IMG/VR virus record: IMGVR_UViG_3300038436_000248
Span: 1-64,000 of that record
Length of the DNA: 64,000 nucleotides
Direction: 5' to 3' (one strand)
Origin: a virus
In this document: piece by piece, positions 56,031-64,000 of the stretch
Position numbering within the stretch: position 1 is the stretch's first letter
Layout of the letters: each line of letters begins with the position of its first letter
Notes under the pieces: generated by a model
Seen by the model: the letters and a program-made list of their open reading frames with translations, nothing else
Told to the model about the DNA's origin: nothing
Databases searched by the model: none
Program-made: the position numbers and the translations under genes

Positions 56031-56624
56031 ATGGCCTGGACATTATGTAAGAAAGAAGACGTCATTGCCCTCTCACCTTCCTCTGCTGCGAGCATCCCAG
56101 ATTTTTTTAGTGACATCGTAGAGGGGTTGATCCGTGAGAGGCTTGGCGCACCTGGTATCGGGACGCACAGCCTTGTGGAACGAGAGCAGCATAGAGGGAC
56201 TGGCACGAATATGCTTTTTGTGAACAGGCCTCCCATTATTGGTGTATCTGAATTACGCATCCACAACAACCTAATTCCTCCTGATAGCTTCCTTGTAGGA
56301 AAACGAGCCCTGGAGTTGAAATATGGCATGTTCCCAGATGACTGCTATGACATTTTTGTTTCCTATGAGTCCGGAACATTTATGCCTGAAGGTGAAGAAG
56401 ACACTACGCTTTATGTTGAATCGTCCGTGCGCCTGGCAGCAGCCTCTATGATCGTTGCCTTACTGAACTATCGTGGCAAGGCAGGAGCAGACCAAAGCAT
56501 CAAGTGGTCTAATGTGGATCAGAAAGAAGGGGAGGCGTCCCCGAATGTAAACATCGGCCTAACGTCACACCTCACAAAGATCATGGATCGCATGCTGAAG
56601 AGAGAGACCATCAAGGTGCGGTAA
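56031..56624 (+). CDS. Head-tail connector protein, 197 aa
   Basis: GGAG 5 bases upstream of the ATG. Helical N-terminus, a strand set (LELKYGMFPDDCYDIFVSYESG) and a helical C-terminus fit the gp6/gpW-like adaptor size and position after the capsid gene. Identification is positional. Confidence 0.65.
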   Translation: MAWTLCKKEDVIALSPSSAASIPDFFSDIVEGLIRERLGAPGIGTHSLVEREQHRGTGTNMLFVNRPPIIGVSELRIHNNLIPPDSFLVGKRALELKYGMFPDDCYDIFVSYESGTFMPEGEEDTTLYVESSVRLAAASMIVALLNYRGKAGADQSIKWSNVDQKEGEASPNVNIGLTSHLTKIMDRMLKRETIKVR

Positions 56625-57436
56625 TGCCAGAACCAATAGCCAATATTTACATCTCTTACAGCAGCAGGGAGATAAAAAGGTATCCTCGGGGTCAGGCAGT
56701 GCAGGTCAGGCTTGACAGGGTCGCAGAGGATTTCTCAAAAGAGGCCTCTTACTATACCTTGAGGCTTTTTCAAACGTGGCTGGCCCCTAAAGGCAAATAC
56801 AACGTGGGCTATAAAGGGCGGGCCGCCAAGGCTTTATATGTTTCCCAGATACCCATGGGTTCAAAAAAATCCTGGGCTGTCCTGGAAAAGCCTACCCCAT
56901 CTGGTACCGCAATAAAAGAAGGTCGCATGGGCAACCCCAACAAGTGGTGGAAAAAGCCCAAGGAGCTGAACCCAAATCGTGGCAGGTATAAGGGGGGCAA
57001 GGTAAAGCGCACAAACACGTTCAATTACGGTCCAAACACATTTCTCGGGCGTATCCAGGGATGGATTAGGGCACGGGGGCTCTCTCATTTCATCGCAGAT
57101 GACGGAAAGAAGAAGAACTCCAAACGCATGCTGCGGGACGCAACCTTTCGTGTTGCTCGGGAGCTCGTAACCTACGGTGCATCAGGCGACTATTCCAAGA
57201 GAGGTTTGCCATTTACGAGCCGCAGAGGGCGGGGTGTGTTTGACTATCCCTCCTATTTTTCAAGCCATCTCAGCGCATATCATATGGACAAAATTTACAA
57301 AAATGGCCCCTACACTGAGCAGGTTGTGGACATTATGAACGATGCAGCGATAGACCATCTGGACAGCTGGTTCAAAAATATACATCGAACAGGCTATTAC
57401 AAGAAAGCTATCATGTCCTCATGGAGTACGAATTAG
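56624..57436 (+). CDS. Neck or tail completion protein, 270 aa
   Basis: TAATG overlap with the connector. Strongly basic, with a Tyr/Arg/Lys-rich middle (KWWKKPKELNPNRGRYKGGK). Position suggests a neck protein such as HK97 gp10-like. No catalytic motif. Confidence 0.6.
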   Translation: MPEPIANIYISYSSREIKRYPRGQAVQVRLDRVAEDFSKEASYYTLRLFQTWLAPKGKYNVGYKGRAAKALYVSQIPMGSKKSWAVLEKPTPSGTAIKEGRMGNPNKWWKKPKELNPNRGRYKGGKVKRTNTFNYGPNTFLGRIQGWIRARGLSHFIADDGKKKNSKRMLRDATFRVARELVTYGASGDYSKRGLPFTSRRGRGVFDYPSYFSSHLSAYHMDKIYKNGPYTEQVVDIMNDAAIDHLDSWFKNIHRTGYYKKAIMSSWSTN

Positions 57437-57445
57437 GAGTATACG

Positions 57446-57880
57446 GTGAGTTACAGCGCTATCGAAGAAGAACTACGGAAGTGTTTTATAAATCATTTTC
57501 CAGAGCTATCAGAAGCCACCTGCAAGATCTCTGACCTGGATGGTGTATTTCTTAGCATGATGGAAAAGGATTTGCCGCTTGGTTGCATCCTTGATTTTGC
57601 CGGGGGCGGTAAGCAGCCAGTTCACCCTTTCAAAGATCCTATCTGGTCATGGGAAATAGGTGGGGTCTTTTACATCCGCTTTATGGGAGACCCTAAAAAA
57701 ACAGACGACTTGTTGCGGGAGACTGTGGATGGCCTCCAGACTGTTTTGGATAAGGATCCCAGGCTCAACGGGACTTCTGCCCTGGCAACAATGATCGTCA
57801 TAGAGCCCCCTGAGCCAGGGAAAATAAATGACATGCCTTTTTATTTTCTCCCGTTTCTTGTCAGGGCTTTAGATAAATAG
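57446..57880 (+). CDS. Tail terminator-like protein, 144 aa
   Basis: GTG start with TAGGAG upstream. IWSWEIGGVFYIRFMGDPKKTDDLLRETVDGL is typical in size and layout of phage tail terminators. Inferred from position between neck and tail tube. Confidence 0.6.
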   Translation: MSYSAIEEELRKCFINHFPELSEATCKISDLDGVFLSMMEKDLPLGCILDFAGGGKQPVHPFKDPIWSWEIGGVFYIRFMGDPKKTDDLLRETVDGLQTVLDKDPRLNGTSALATMIVIEPPEPGKINDMPFYFLPFLVRALDK

Positions 57881-57888
57881 GAGACAAC

Positions 57889-58284
57889 ATGGGTAAAAAA
57901 ACTTATTTCCAAACGAAAGAAGATCCTCAAGAAGTCCTTCCTGATGCAGATGAAGTTCAGGGCGCTGCTATCGCAGAAAGCGATGGGGGATCCCAGGAAG
58001 AATTTGTTGAAGCCGAGTTTGTGATGACAAACCCTGTCGCAGAACAGTGGCTAAAAAACGCAGGCTTTCGGAAAGTCGAATCATTTTCATCCATCCGGTT
58101 TGCTGTTGAATCAGATGTGGCAGATTTTGAACGCATGGCCGCATTCCTGGCTGAAAAGGCCCTGCGAAAAGACGGCAGCCTTTTTGTTCCAGAAAGCAAA
58201 AGATCCTTGGGCGCATTCAACCGCATGGTGCGGGACAGGGATGCTGCTGGCTCCCTGGTGGTCTTGAAGAAGCCGAACAAATAA
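57889..58284 (+). CDS. Hypothetical protein, 131 aa
   Basis: TAGGAG ribosome site. Acidic N-terminal half, alpha/beta C-terminal half with SSIRFAVESDVADFERMA. No family is recognised; a minor head or tail component by position. Confidence 0.65.
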   Translation: MGKKTYFQTKEDPQEVLPDADEVQGAAIAESDGGSQEEFVEAEFVMTNPVAEQWLKNAGFRKVESFSSIRFAVESDVADFERMAAFLAEKALRKDGSLFVPESKRSLGAFNRMVRDRDAAGSLVVLKKPNK

Positions 58285-58417
58285 GCAAAATGTATTCGTT
58301 TTGGTTTGTAGGTAGTGAGAGAGTTTGTATGTGAGAGAGTTCCACGTAAATTATTGAGAATTTTTCGTCCGAGTGTGAAGGAGGGCGCTTTCTATGAAAT
58401 AAAAGGAAGGTATATAA

Positions 58418-58837
58418 ATGGCTGCTATTGTAGGGATTGACGCCAAGATTGAGGTTTCCACTGACAATGGTGTGACTTGGGTAGAGATGCCCCAGCGCAA
58501 TAATTTCCAAATCAACATTCAGGTGGACACCGCTGAGCACAAAACTTTCAAAGCATCACTTGCTGAGGCATGGAAGAACAGTGCTCGCACATGGATGAGC
58601 TGGTCAGGCTCAATGAGCGGTTATTACGACGATGCAGATACCACAATTTTTGACAGCGTCGTTGAAGGTGCCGCAGTGAAATTACGGTTTTATACCAGTC
58701 GCAACTCCCCTGGGAAGCGCTGGGTGGGCACTGGAATTTTGACCAGCATCAACCACACAACCAATACAGATGACTTCGCAAGTTTGGACGTGGACTTTTC
58801 AGGAAATGGTCCCCTGCTCCAAGAAGCCGTCGCCTAA
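58418..58837 (+). CDS. Major tail tube protein
   Basis: 139 residues. AAAAGGAAGG upstream of the ATG. Beta-rich (IVGIDAKIEVSTDNGVTWVEM, AVKLRFYTSRNSP), small, followed by a terminator and the chaperone pair: the standard place for the tube protein of siphoviruses. Confidence 0.8.
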   Translation: MAAIVGIDAKIEVSTDNGVTWVEMPQRNNFQINIQVDTAEHKTFKASLAEAWKNSARTWMSWSGSMSGYYDDADTTIFDSVVEGAAVKLRFYTSRNSPGKRWVGTGILTSINHTTNTDDFASLDVDFSGNGPLLQEAVA

Positions 58838-58862
58838 TTATTGGTACCGCATTATTGGTAAT

Positions 58863-58897
58863 CCGTCCCCTGCCTTGTCTGGGGACGGTTTATTTTA
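58863..58897 (+). terminator. Rho-independent terminator after the tail tube gene
   Basis: CCGTCCCC...GGGGACGG followed by TTTATTTTA. Confidence 0.85.
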
Positions 58898-58907
58898 GGA
58901 GAGAAGA

Positions 58908-59315
58908 ATGGAAGAAAATAAAACTGTATTTACGGTTGGAGAAAAAGAGTACGACGTTGTGAAGACGGGCATCGGCCAGGCGCAGCAGGTAGCAAATCTG
59001 AGCAACTGGTTATCCAAGCACGGATCCAGCGTAGCAAAGACCTTGTCTCTCGAGGGAGATAGCTTCTCCGCAGAAAATGTACTGGAAATCGCCACCGCAT
59101 TACTTGGATCCCTGGACACGGAGAGCATGCTCAGCCTGTTCATCATCGTGTTTGGTTGTTCAAGAAAAGAAACAGAGGCATATTTCGACATTTCCCTGCT
59201 TTTGGAAGGTGCTGTTGCCCTGTTTGAGAATCAGCCCTCCTTCAAAAGGATCATTGATCGTTTTTTCTCAGGGCACACCTCACAGCCTGCTATGGAAGAA
59301 TCCTCCACGCAATAA
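58908..59315 (+). CDS. Tail assembly chaperone, upstream part (gpG-like)
   Basis: 135 residues; helical, Ser/Leu-rich. A T-TTT-TTC slippery heptamer lies at 59261-59267, near the end, before a second frame open from 59258. The shorter product is the analogue of lambda gpG. Confidence 0.8.
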   Translation: MEENKTVFTVGEKEYDVVKTGIGQAQQVANLSNWLSKHGSSVAKTLSLEGDSFSAENVLEIATALLGSLDTESMLSLFIIVFGCSRKETEAYFDISLLLEGAVALFENQPSFKRIIDRFFSGHTSQPAMEESSTQ

Positions 59316-59662
59316 GATCTGCCTATGGCTGGTCTGATGAGCAAATCCTGGATGCTTACGAGTTGTTTGGTGAGCCCTGGCTTCAGCAGACATACAACTA
59401 CATTCAGGAAGATAAGACCTACTTCTTTACATCTTTGCTGAATTTGATGCCTCTTGCAAGAACACCCTTATCAAGAGAATCTGGGAATGCATTAGGGAAG
59501 TGGAGAGATACATTAGAAAAATCATTTGCTGAGTTGACGCCCAACCACCGCAAGAGAAACGCTTTGCAAGGCAGAGTGAAGAGCGGAGAGGTTGTTGTGA
59601 TTGCCGATGCGTTTGAACGTAAGCACCCCATGTTCACAGGAGTGGACATAACTGAGGGATGA
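59258..59662 (+). CDS. Tail assembly chaperone, frameshift extension (gpT-like)
   Basis: No ATG and no ribosome site; the frame is -1 relative to the upstream chaperone and open through the slip site. After slipping on T-TTT-TTC it reads ...YGRILHAIRSAYGWSDEQIL, giving a 251-aa fused product. Analogue of lambda gpGT, which helps assemble tape measure and tube. Confidence 0.8.
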   Translation, partial: SFFLRAHLTACYGRILHAIRSAYGWSDEQILDAYELFGEPWLQQTYNYIQEDKTYFFTSLLNLMPLARTPLSRESGNALGKWRDTLEKSFAELTPNHRKRNALQGRVKSGEVVVIADAFERKHPMFTGVDITEG

Positions 59663-59666
59663 TAAT

Positions 59667-62600
59667 ATGGCAAGAAACAACGTAGTAAACTTTCTACTCA
59701 ATGTCCAGGCCAATGCAAGTGGTGTTGCAGGGGTACTCAATGGCGTAACAAAGCAACTTACCAGTGTGCAAAAAGCAGCTTCTACCGCCCTGACAGGGCC
59801 AGGGCGGCAGTCTGCTACCCCTCAAACCTCCTCACCCACCAATAATTCAGTCTCCCGAGAGCTGGGGCCGATTCAGCCGTACACGCAGAGAGCGGCTGAG
59901 GTTCTGAATACTGTTGTCCCACAGATGATTGCTGATGCGGACAAGGTTGCCAGCTACATAAGCAAACGGTTACCCGCTGGCATTTCTGAAGCAGCTACCA
60001 AAATGAAGGCAGTGGAAATTACCTATGCCTCAGAAAGTGTACAGCGAGCTGTTGATGCAGCAGAAAAGAAAGTTGCTGCTGAGAAGGAGGCATTGGATAA
60101 GGTTGCCCGGCTCACTGAAAAGAAAGCCGTACTGCAGGGGAAATACAACCGAGCCAGAGTCAACAAGCCAAAGTACGCTGCTGAACTTACGGTCACTGAG
60201 GGTGAACTCAAAAAGGCCACCGGAGATTATGAGAAGGCCGCAAAAGAACGCCTGAACGCAACAAAAAAAGTTGAAGCAGAAATCTCTAAGGTTGTAAAAA
60301 ATGCAGCCTCAGCGAACTCTGCAGCTCGCAGGGAAGAAACAAAAGACGCTATCGCTGAAGCTAAAAAGCTCAACGCAGAAAAGAAGAACTCCGAAGGGAA
60401 AGCTTTCCAGATGGGGGCGCAGTACAAACAGGTAGCGAACGCCATAAAGACCTCCTTCTCTGCTGCAGGGAGTGCAATCAAGAGCATGGCTGGCGTTGTT
60501 GAGGCGTCTGCGAACTCTGTAAGGTACATTACCCAGGGTATATCAGAGGCTGGCAGGGCCCTCTTGTACTCTGTTGCTATTCCTGCAGGGGCTGCTCTAA
60601 CAAAGTCCACCATGTTTGCAGTCGAGTTTGAATCTGCAATGACCCGTGTTCGCAAAACAACGGGACTTACAAAGCGGGAGATTGCAGAGCTCGGCGCATT
60701 CGCCCAGGAATTTTCACAATACACCCCGACAAACCAGGTGGGTATTGCTGAGTATATGGAGCAAATTGGTCAGCTCGGTGTGCGTAGCGTCAATGGCTTG
60801 AAGCGCCTGGCTGTCGTTTCGGAAAAGCTGTCAGCATCCACTGACATTGACTCTAAAGAGGTTGCGCTTTCTATCGGGCGTATTGCCAATGCTTTTGGGT
60901 ACAACCTGAACACGGAGCAGGGTGTAAAGAATGTAGAGCGCCTGGCGAGTGTAGTCAACTTATTGGAAAACACTACAGCTTCTTCCGCTGGAGAGATCAT
61001 TACAGCCATGGAAGATGTTGCCGCCGTTGGCAACATGCTGAAGATCCCCGAGCAGAAACTTGCTGCCATTGTTGCCACGATGATTTCATCTGGCACGGAA
61101 GCAAGCACGGCTGGCACGCAGCTCACCAGATGGTATACAACGATCATTCGGAAAACTGAAGAGTTTGCGAAGATCATGGATGGGTATACCAATGAAGTAG
61201 GAGAATCCTACGATGACATGGAGAGCGTCATCAACAAGATCAATGTTGATCCGGTAGGCGCTCTCACAGACGCAATTGACGCTTTGTACCGCACAGGGGA
61301 TGATGAACGGGCGCAAAAACTTGCGAACTTCTTTGAGGTTTCCGGCCATGTAGGCGGTAAAGTTGCTGTTCTTGCAGGCTCCTATAATAACCTGAAAGAC
61401 GCCATCAAGGCTGCGTCTGCAGAGTGGGAAAATGGCACGTCCCTCAATGAGGAATATAACATTGCGGTGATGACGACAGATTCCCATTTGAAAGCCTTGA
61501 AGAATAACTTGAGCATGCTCGCAAATACTGTAGGTTCCGTCCTGCTGCCTGTCATTACGAAAGGAACAGAGTACGCTATTCCTCTCATTCAAATGCTGGC
61601 AAAATCTTTTTCAAGCCTGGATCGGAAAACACAGCTCCTCATTATTGGCGTGCCCTTATTGGTTGCTGTGCTGACACCTGTGCTGTTGCTATTCGGCCAA
61701 CTAGGGCATGCAGCCTCCCTGATGATGATGGGCGTCCTGACATCTTTTGGTACCGTAGGAAAAGTAGTAACCTCTGTAAGCAGGCTCCTATTTAGCGCTC
61801 TTCCTGCACTGATCTCCTCCCTAACAACTGCAGGGGGTGCTGCTGCCGGATTGACCGGAATCGGATCCTCTCTATTGGGATTGGTTGGCCCCATTGCTGC
61901 TGTTATTGCTGTCATAGGTGGGGCGATTTTTGCGATCAAATCCTTGCAGGCCGCTGGCGTTGACATTTCCAAGTTCTTTCTCGACCTTGCCATGAAAGCT
62001 CAGAAGTGGGGCGAGAACTTCTCCAAGATGATTGGGAATGGCATTCTTGGTGGAGGCGTCCGCTTTGTTGCCACTGCTGCCTCAAAGGTAGCAAAAATGA
62101 TCGCAAGGTTCTTCGAATCACATTCTCCCCCGGAGACAGGCCCCTTATCAACAATTGATCAATGGGGCAGATCCCTCATGGCTACATACCTTGAGGGCTT
62201 CGCCCTTGCAGATTTCGGTATCCTATCTGATGTGGCTGGCACAATCCGCCGGATGCTGGATATTTCCCATGTATTGGGTGAGATCGGGGAAGAGGCAATT
62301 GTTCCTGCGCTGCGGCAGGCAAAGACAGATATTGCCAATTTGATTGTCACCTTCAATAAAACCGGAGAGGTTGCGGCTGATGTTCTTGGCAAGATCGCCT
62401 CTAATTTTGGTGCGCTCGGAAAAGATGTACAGCACCTGATTGAGCTGTGGCTTGATTATGAGAAAATTCAGCGACGTATTGCTGAACTTGAGAAAGCCAA
62501 GAAAAAGACCCTATGGATATATGATGACGAGATTGCCAAAATCTCTCAGATGAATATATCTGCGGAACAAAAAGCAGAGCTCATGCGCCAGGCCATGTAC

Positions 62601-64000
62601 AACAGGGACCAAGAGCTCCGCACAATTGAAAAGCAGCTAAAGATCGAAGAGGAAAACGCTGCAGCGGCCAAAGAAAAGCTGGATTGGCAGAAGGCCTTTA
62701 TTGACGCCCAGCTGGATGACCTGGAGTTGCTGAAGGACATCAAAAAAGCAACTCAAGATGTGGCTGACATTATGTCCGGTCTCAGTTTCCCAATGCCTGA
62801 TCCCCAGGAGGGAGGGGAAGCAGTGGAGGAGATCACGGGCTATTTCAATGACCTACAAGAGGCTATTGATGGTGCTCGTGGCAAGCTCGCCTATTTCTTC
62901 ATGGGTTTCCGAGGGGAAGAGTTTAGCCCACAGGACAGGAAATTGATTCGGGATGATGACCCGGAGGCATACAAAGAGATTTCTAACCTGTATGATATGG
63001 GCAAAGATGCAGCGAAGGCCTGGGAGAACTTCTCTGGCATTCTGGATGGCTTCAACAATGGCCCCCTGGCGGGTTTGATTTCTGGATCCTCCGGTCTAAA
63101 AGACAGTCCCTTGTTCAAATTATTTGGCGGGGGCAAAGAAGAGGGAAGCAAAGAGCAGGGCGGTGGCCCGCTGAGCGAAGACAGCCAATTTATGCGATCT
63201 CTTGCCAATGCGAGAGTACAAATTGAGCTCTTCAAGGTGTCTTTCGGAGGGCTGCTAGTAACTCTTGGCCCTCTCGCCAGCGTGCTATTTGGCCTTCTCG
63301 GTGCTGTTATTGGCACGGCCATCAACTTTATTGTTGGTGCCTTCAGTGTTTTCATGGACGTTCAGCTCCTCCTGCAGGGCACAGTAGTGAACTTTATCGC
63401 CATCCTTGATGGCCTGGGCCAGATAATCAAAGGCATCTTTACGGGTAACGTCGGAGAAATAATTGATGGTATTTCAAAAATGATAACAAGTTTCCTCACG
63501 CTCCTCTTGGGTTTCGCCAGGCAGACTCTTCTTATTCTGGTAAGAGGGGGAGGCGTCTTAGTTGATGCTGCCCTTGGCATACTTGGGGGTCTTATCACCG
63601 CTGTCGTTTCCTTATTCTTGGGGGATGAAGCAGGAAAGGCCGTAGGAGAATGGTTTGCCAAAGCTCGAACGGAAGTAGAGAGGATCTTTGGCGGAATTGT
63701 CACCTGGGTGGAGGAACGGGCTGGTTATCTCCTGGGTGTTATCAACGGGGTCAAGGAAGCCTTTGCAGGAATAAAAGATCGTGTGCCAGGAGGAACGCAG
63801 CAGACATCGAACTCCGGCACAGTAAAGCTCCCGGGCACCGCAGGCATGTCTATAAACTTAGCCAGGGAACGAGGGATGGCTACTGGTGGCATCGCCATGG
63901 GGCCGACGCATGCCCTGATTGCGGAAGGAGGGGAGCCAGAAGTTGTTTCCCCCTTATCCAAGCTGCCACAGCTGTTCTCAGAGCTTTATGGAGACATGCA
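59667..64000 (+). CDS. Tape measure protein (partial, 3' end beyond window)
   Basis: Open from ATG at 59667 to the window end, more than 1,440 residues. Residues 120-280 are Lys/Glu coiled coil; FESAMTRVRKTTGLTK begins the TP901-type core. Hydrophobic segments near residues 650-760 and 1190-1310 are the usual transmembrane-like parts; ATGGIAMGPTHALIAEGG and EVVSPLSKL near 1410-1430 are the typical closing motif. It sets tail length and likely helps DNA pass into the host. GAGGG upstream. Confidence 0.92.
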   Translation, partial: MARNNVVNFLLNVQANASGVAGVLNGVTKQLTSVQKAASTALTGPGRQSATPQTSSPTNNSVSRELGPIQPYTQRAAEVLNTVVPQMIADADKVASYISKRLPAGISEAATKMKAVEITYASESVQRAVDAAEKKVAAEKEALDKVARLTEKKAVLQGKYNRARVNKPKYAAELTVTEGELKKATGDYEKAAKERLNATKKVEAEISKVVKNAASANSAARREETKDAIAEAKKLNAEKKNSEGKAFQMGAQYKQVANAIKTSFSAAGSAIKSMAGVVEASANSVRYITQGISEAGRALLYSVAIPAGAALTKSTMFAVEFESAMTRVRKTTGLTKREIAELGAFAQEFSQYTPTNQVGIAEYMEQIGQLGVRSVNGLKRLAVVSEKLSASTDIDSKEVALSIGRIANAFGYNLNTEQGVKNVERLASVVNLLENTTASSAGEIITAMEDVAAVGNMLKIPEQKLAAIVATMISSGTEASTAGTQLTRWYTTIIRKTEEFAKIMDGYTNEVGESYDDMESVINKINVDPVGALTDAIDALYRTGDDERAQKLANFFEVSGHVGGKVAVLAGSYNNLKDAIKAASAEWENGTSLNEEYNIAVMTTDSHLKALKNNLSMLANTVGSVLLPVITKGTEYAIPLIQMLAKSFSSLDRKTQLLIIGVPLLVAVLTPVLLLFGQLGHAASLMMMGVLTSFGTVGKVVTSVSRLLFSALPALISSLTTAGGAAAGLTGIGSSLLGLVGPIAAVIAVIGGAIFAIKSLQAAGVDISKFFLDLAMKAQKWGENFSKMIGNGILGGGVRFVATAASKVAKMIARFFESHSPPETGPLSTIDQWGRSLMATYLEGFALADFGILSDVAGTIRRMLDISHVLGEIGEEAIVPALRQAKTDIANLIVTFNKTGEVAADVLGKIASNFGALGKDVQHLIELWLDYEKIQRRIAELEKAKKKTLWIYDDEIAKISQMNISAEQKAELMRQAMYNRDQELRTIEKQLKIEEENAAAAKEKLDWQKAFIDAQLDDLELLKDIKKATQDVADIMSGLSFPMPDPQEGGEAVEEITGYFNDLQEAIDGARGKLAYFFMGFRGEEFSPQDRKLIRDDDPEAYKEISNLYDMGKDAAKAWENFSGILDGFNNGPLAGLISGSSGLKDSPLFKLFGGGKEEGSKEQGGGPLSEDSQFMRSLANARVQIELFKVSFGGLLVTLGPLASVLFGLLGAVIGTAINFIVGAFSVFMDVQLLLQGTVVNFIAILDGLGQIIKGIFTGNVGEIIDGISKMITSFLTLLLGFARQTLLILVRGGGVLVDAALGILGGLITAVVSLFLGDEAGKAVGEWFAKARTEVERIFGGIVTWVEERAGYLLGVINGVKEAFAGIKDRVPGGTQQTSNSGTVKLPGTAGMSINLARERGMATGGIAMGPTHALIAEGGEPEVVSPLSKLPQLFSELYGDM

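Noticed and set aside
61589-63961. Several minus-strand frames opposite the tape measure
   Set aside because: Antisense shadows of a long Ala/Lys/Glu-rich gene.

Overview
The window is the interior of the genome of a tailed double-stranded DNA bacteriophage (Caudoviricetes, siphovirus-like). It encodes a lambda-GpA-type large terminase, a portal protein, an S78-type prohead protease, an HK97-fold capsid protein, neck and tail-terminator-like proteins, a tail tube, a frameshifted tail-assembly chaperone and a long tape measure that runs off the right edge. Strong AGGAGG-type ribosome sites and a sigma70-type promoter family point to a bacterial host, but I cannot name it. The B12-dependent ribonucleotide reductase and ThyX would suit an anaerobic or B12-using host; that is inference only.

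Layout. (1) 1-13 kb, minus strand: replication and accessory genes, including a DnaB/RecA-like ATPase, an A-family DNA polymerase with proofreading domain, a ParB homologue and a nucleotidyltransferase, packed with ATGA/TAATG overlaps. (2) 13-31.5 kb, minus strand: about 40 small accessory genes, mostly unrecognised. Several are tandem families of diverged paralogues; one is a radical SAM enzyme, others are DUF6876-, DUF7178- and MGWT-type proteins. From 23.5 kb onward nearly every intergenic gap carries a two-hairpin repeat. (3) 31.5-33.2 kb: a noncoding GC-rich stretch that looks like a large structured RNA ending in a terminator, then an origin-like AT-rich strand-switch region. (4) 33.2-35.3 kb, plus strand: an inserted EcoRI-type adenine methyltransferase and a DUF262-HNH protein. 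(5) 35.3-46.9 kb, minus strand: nucleotide metabolism and DNA processing (deoxyribosyltransferase-like, dUTPase, class II ribonucleotide reductase, RusA-like resolvase, HNH, RNase HI, SSB, DnaQ-like exonuclease, tRNA-like cluster, ThyX, CcrM-like methyltransferase). (6) 46.9-47.8 kb: a second long noncoding, hairpin-rich region. (7) 47.8-51.0 kb, minus strand: terminase large subunit, a small-terminase-like protein and two small regulators. (8) 51.1-64.0 kb, plus strand: the structural module in canonical order.

Regulation seen in the sequence. About sixteen minus-strand promoters share an extended -10 (TGCTATACTT); eight of them also have a recognisable TTGACA-like -35. Seven copies of the palindrome TTTTCAYGTGAAAA, whose core is identical to bacterial parS (TTTCACGTGAAA), are scattered over 47 kb, and one lies directly upstream of the phage parB gene. 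No ParA is visible. Together the ParB and its putative sites look like a phage-encoded partition, nucleoid-organising or regulatory system.

The points I judge most novel are the ParB/parS-like network, the two (possibly three) large structured noncoding RNA candidates, the covarying twin-hairpin intergenic repeat, and the tandem arrays of small accessory paralogues.
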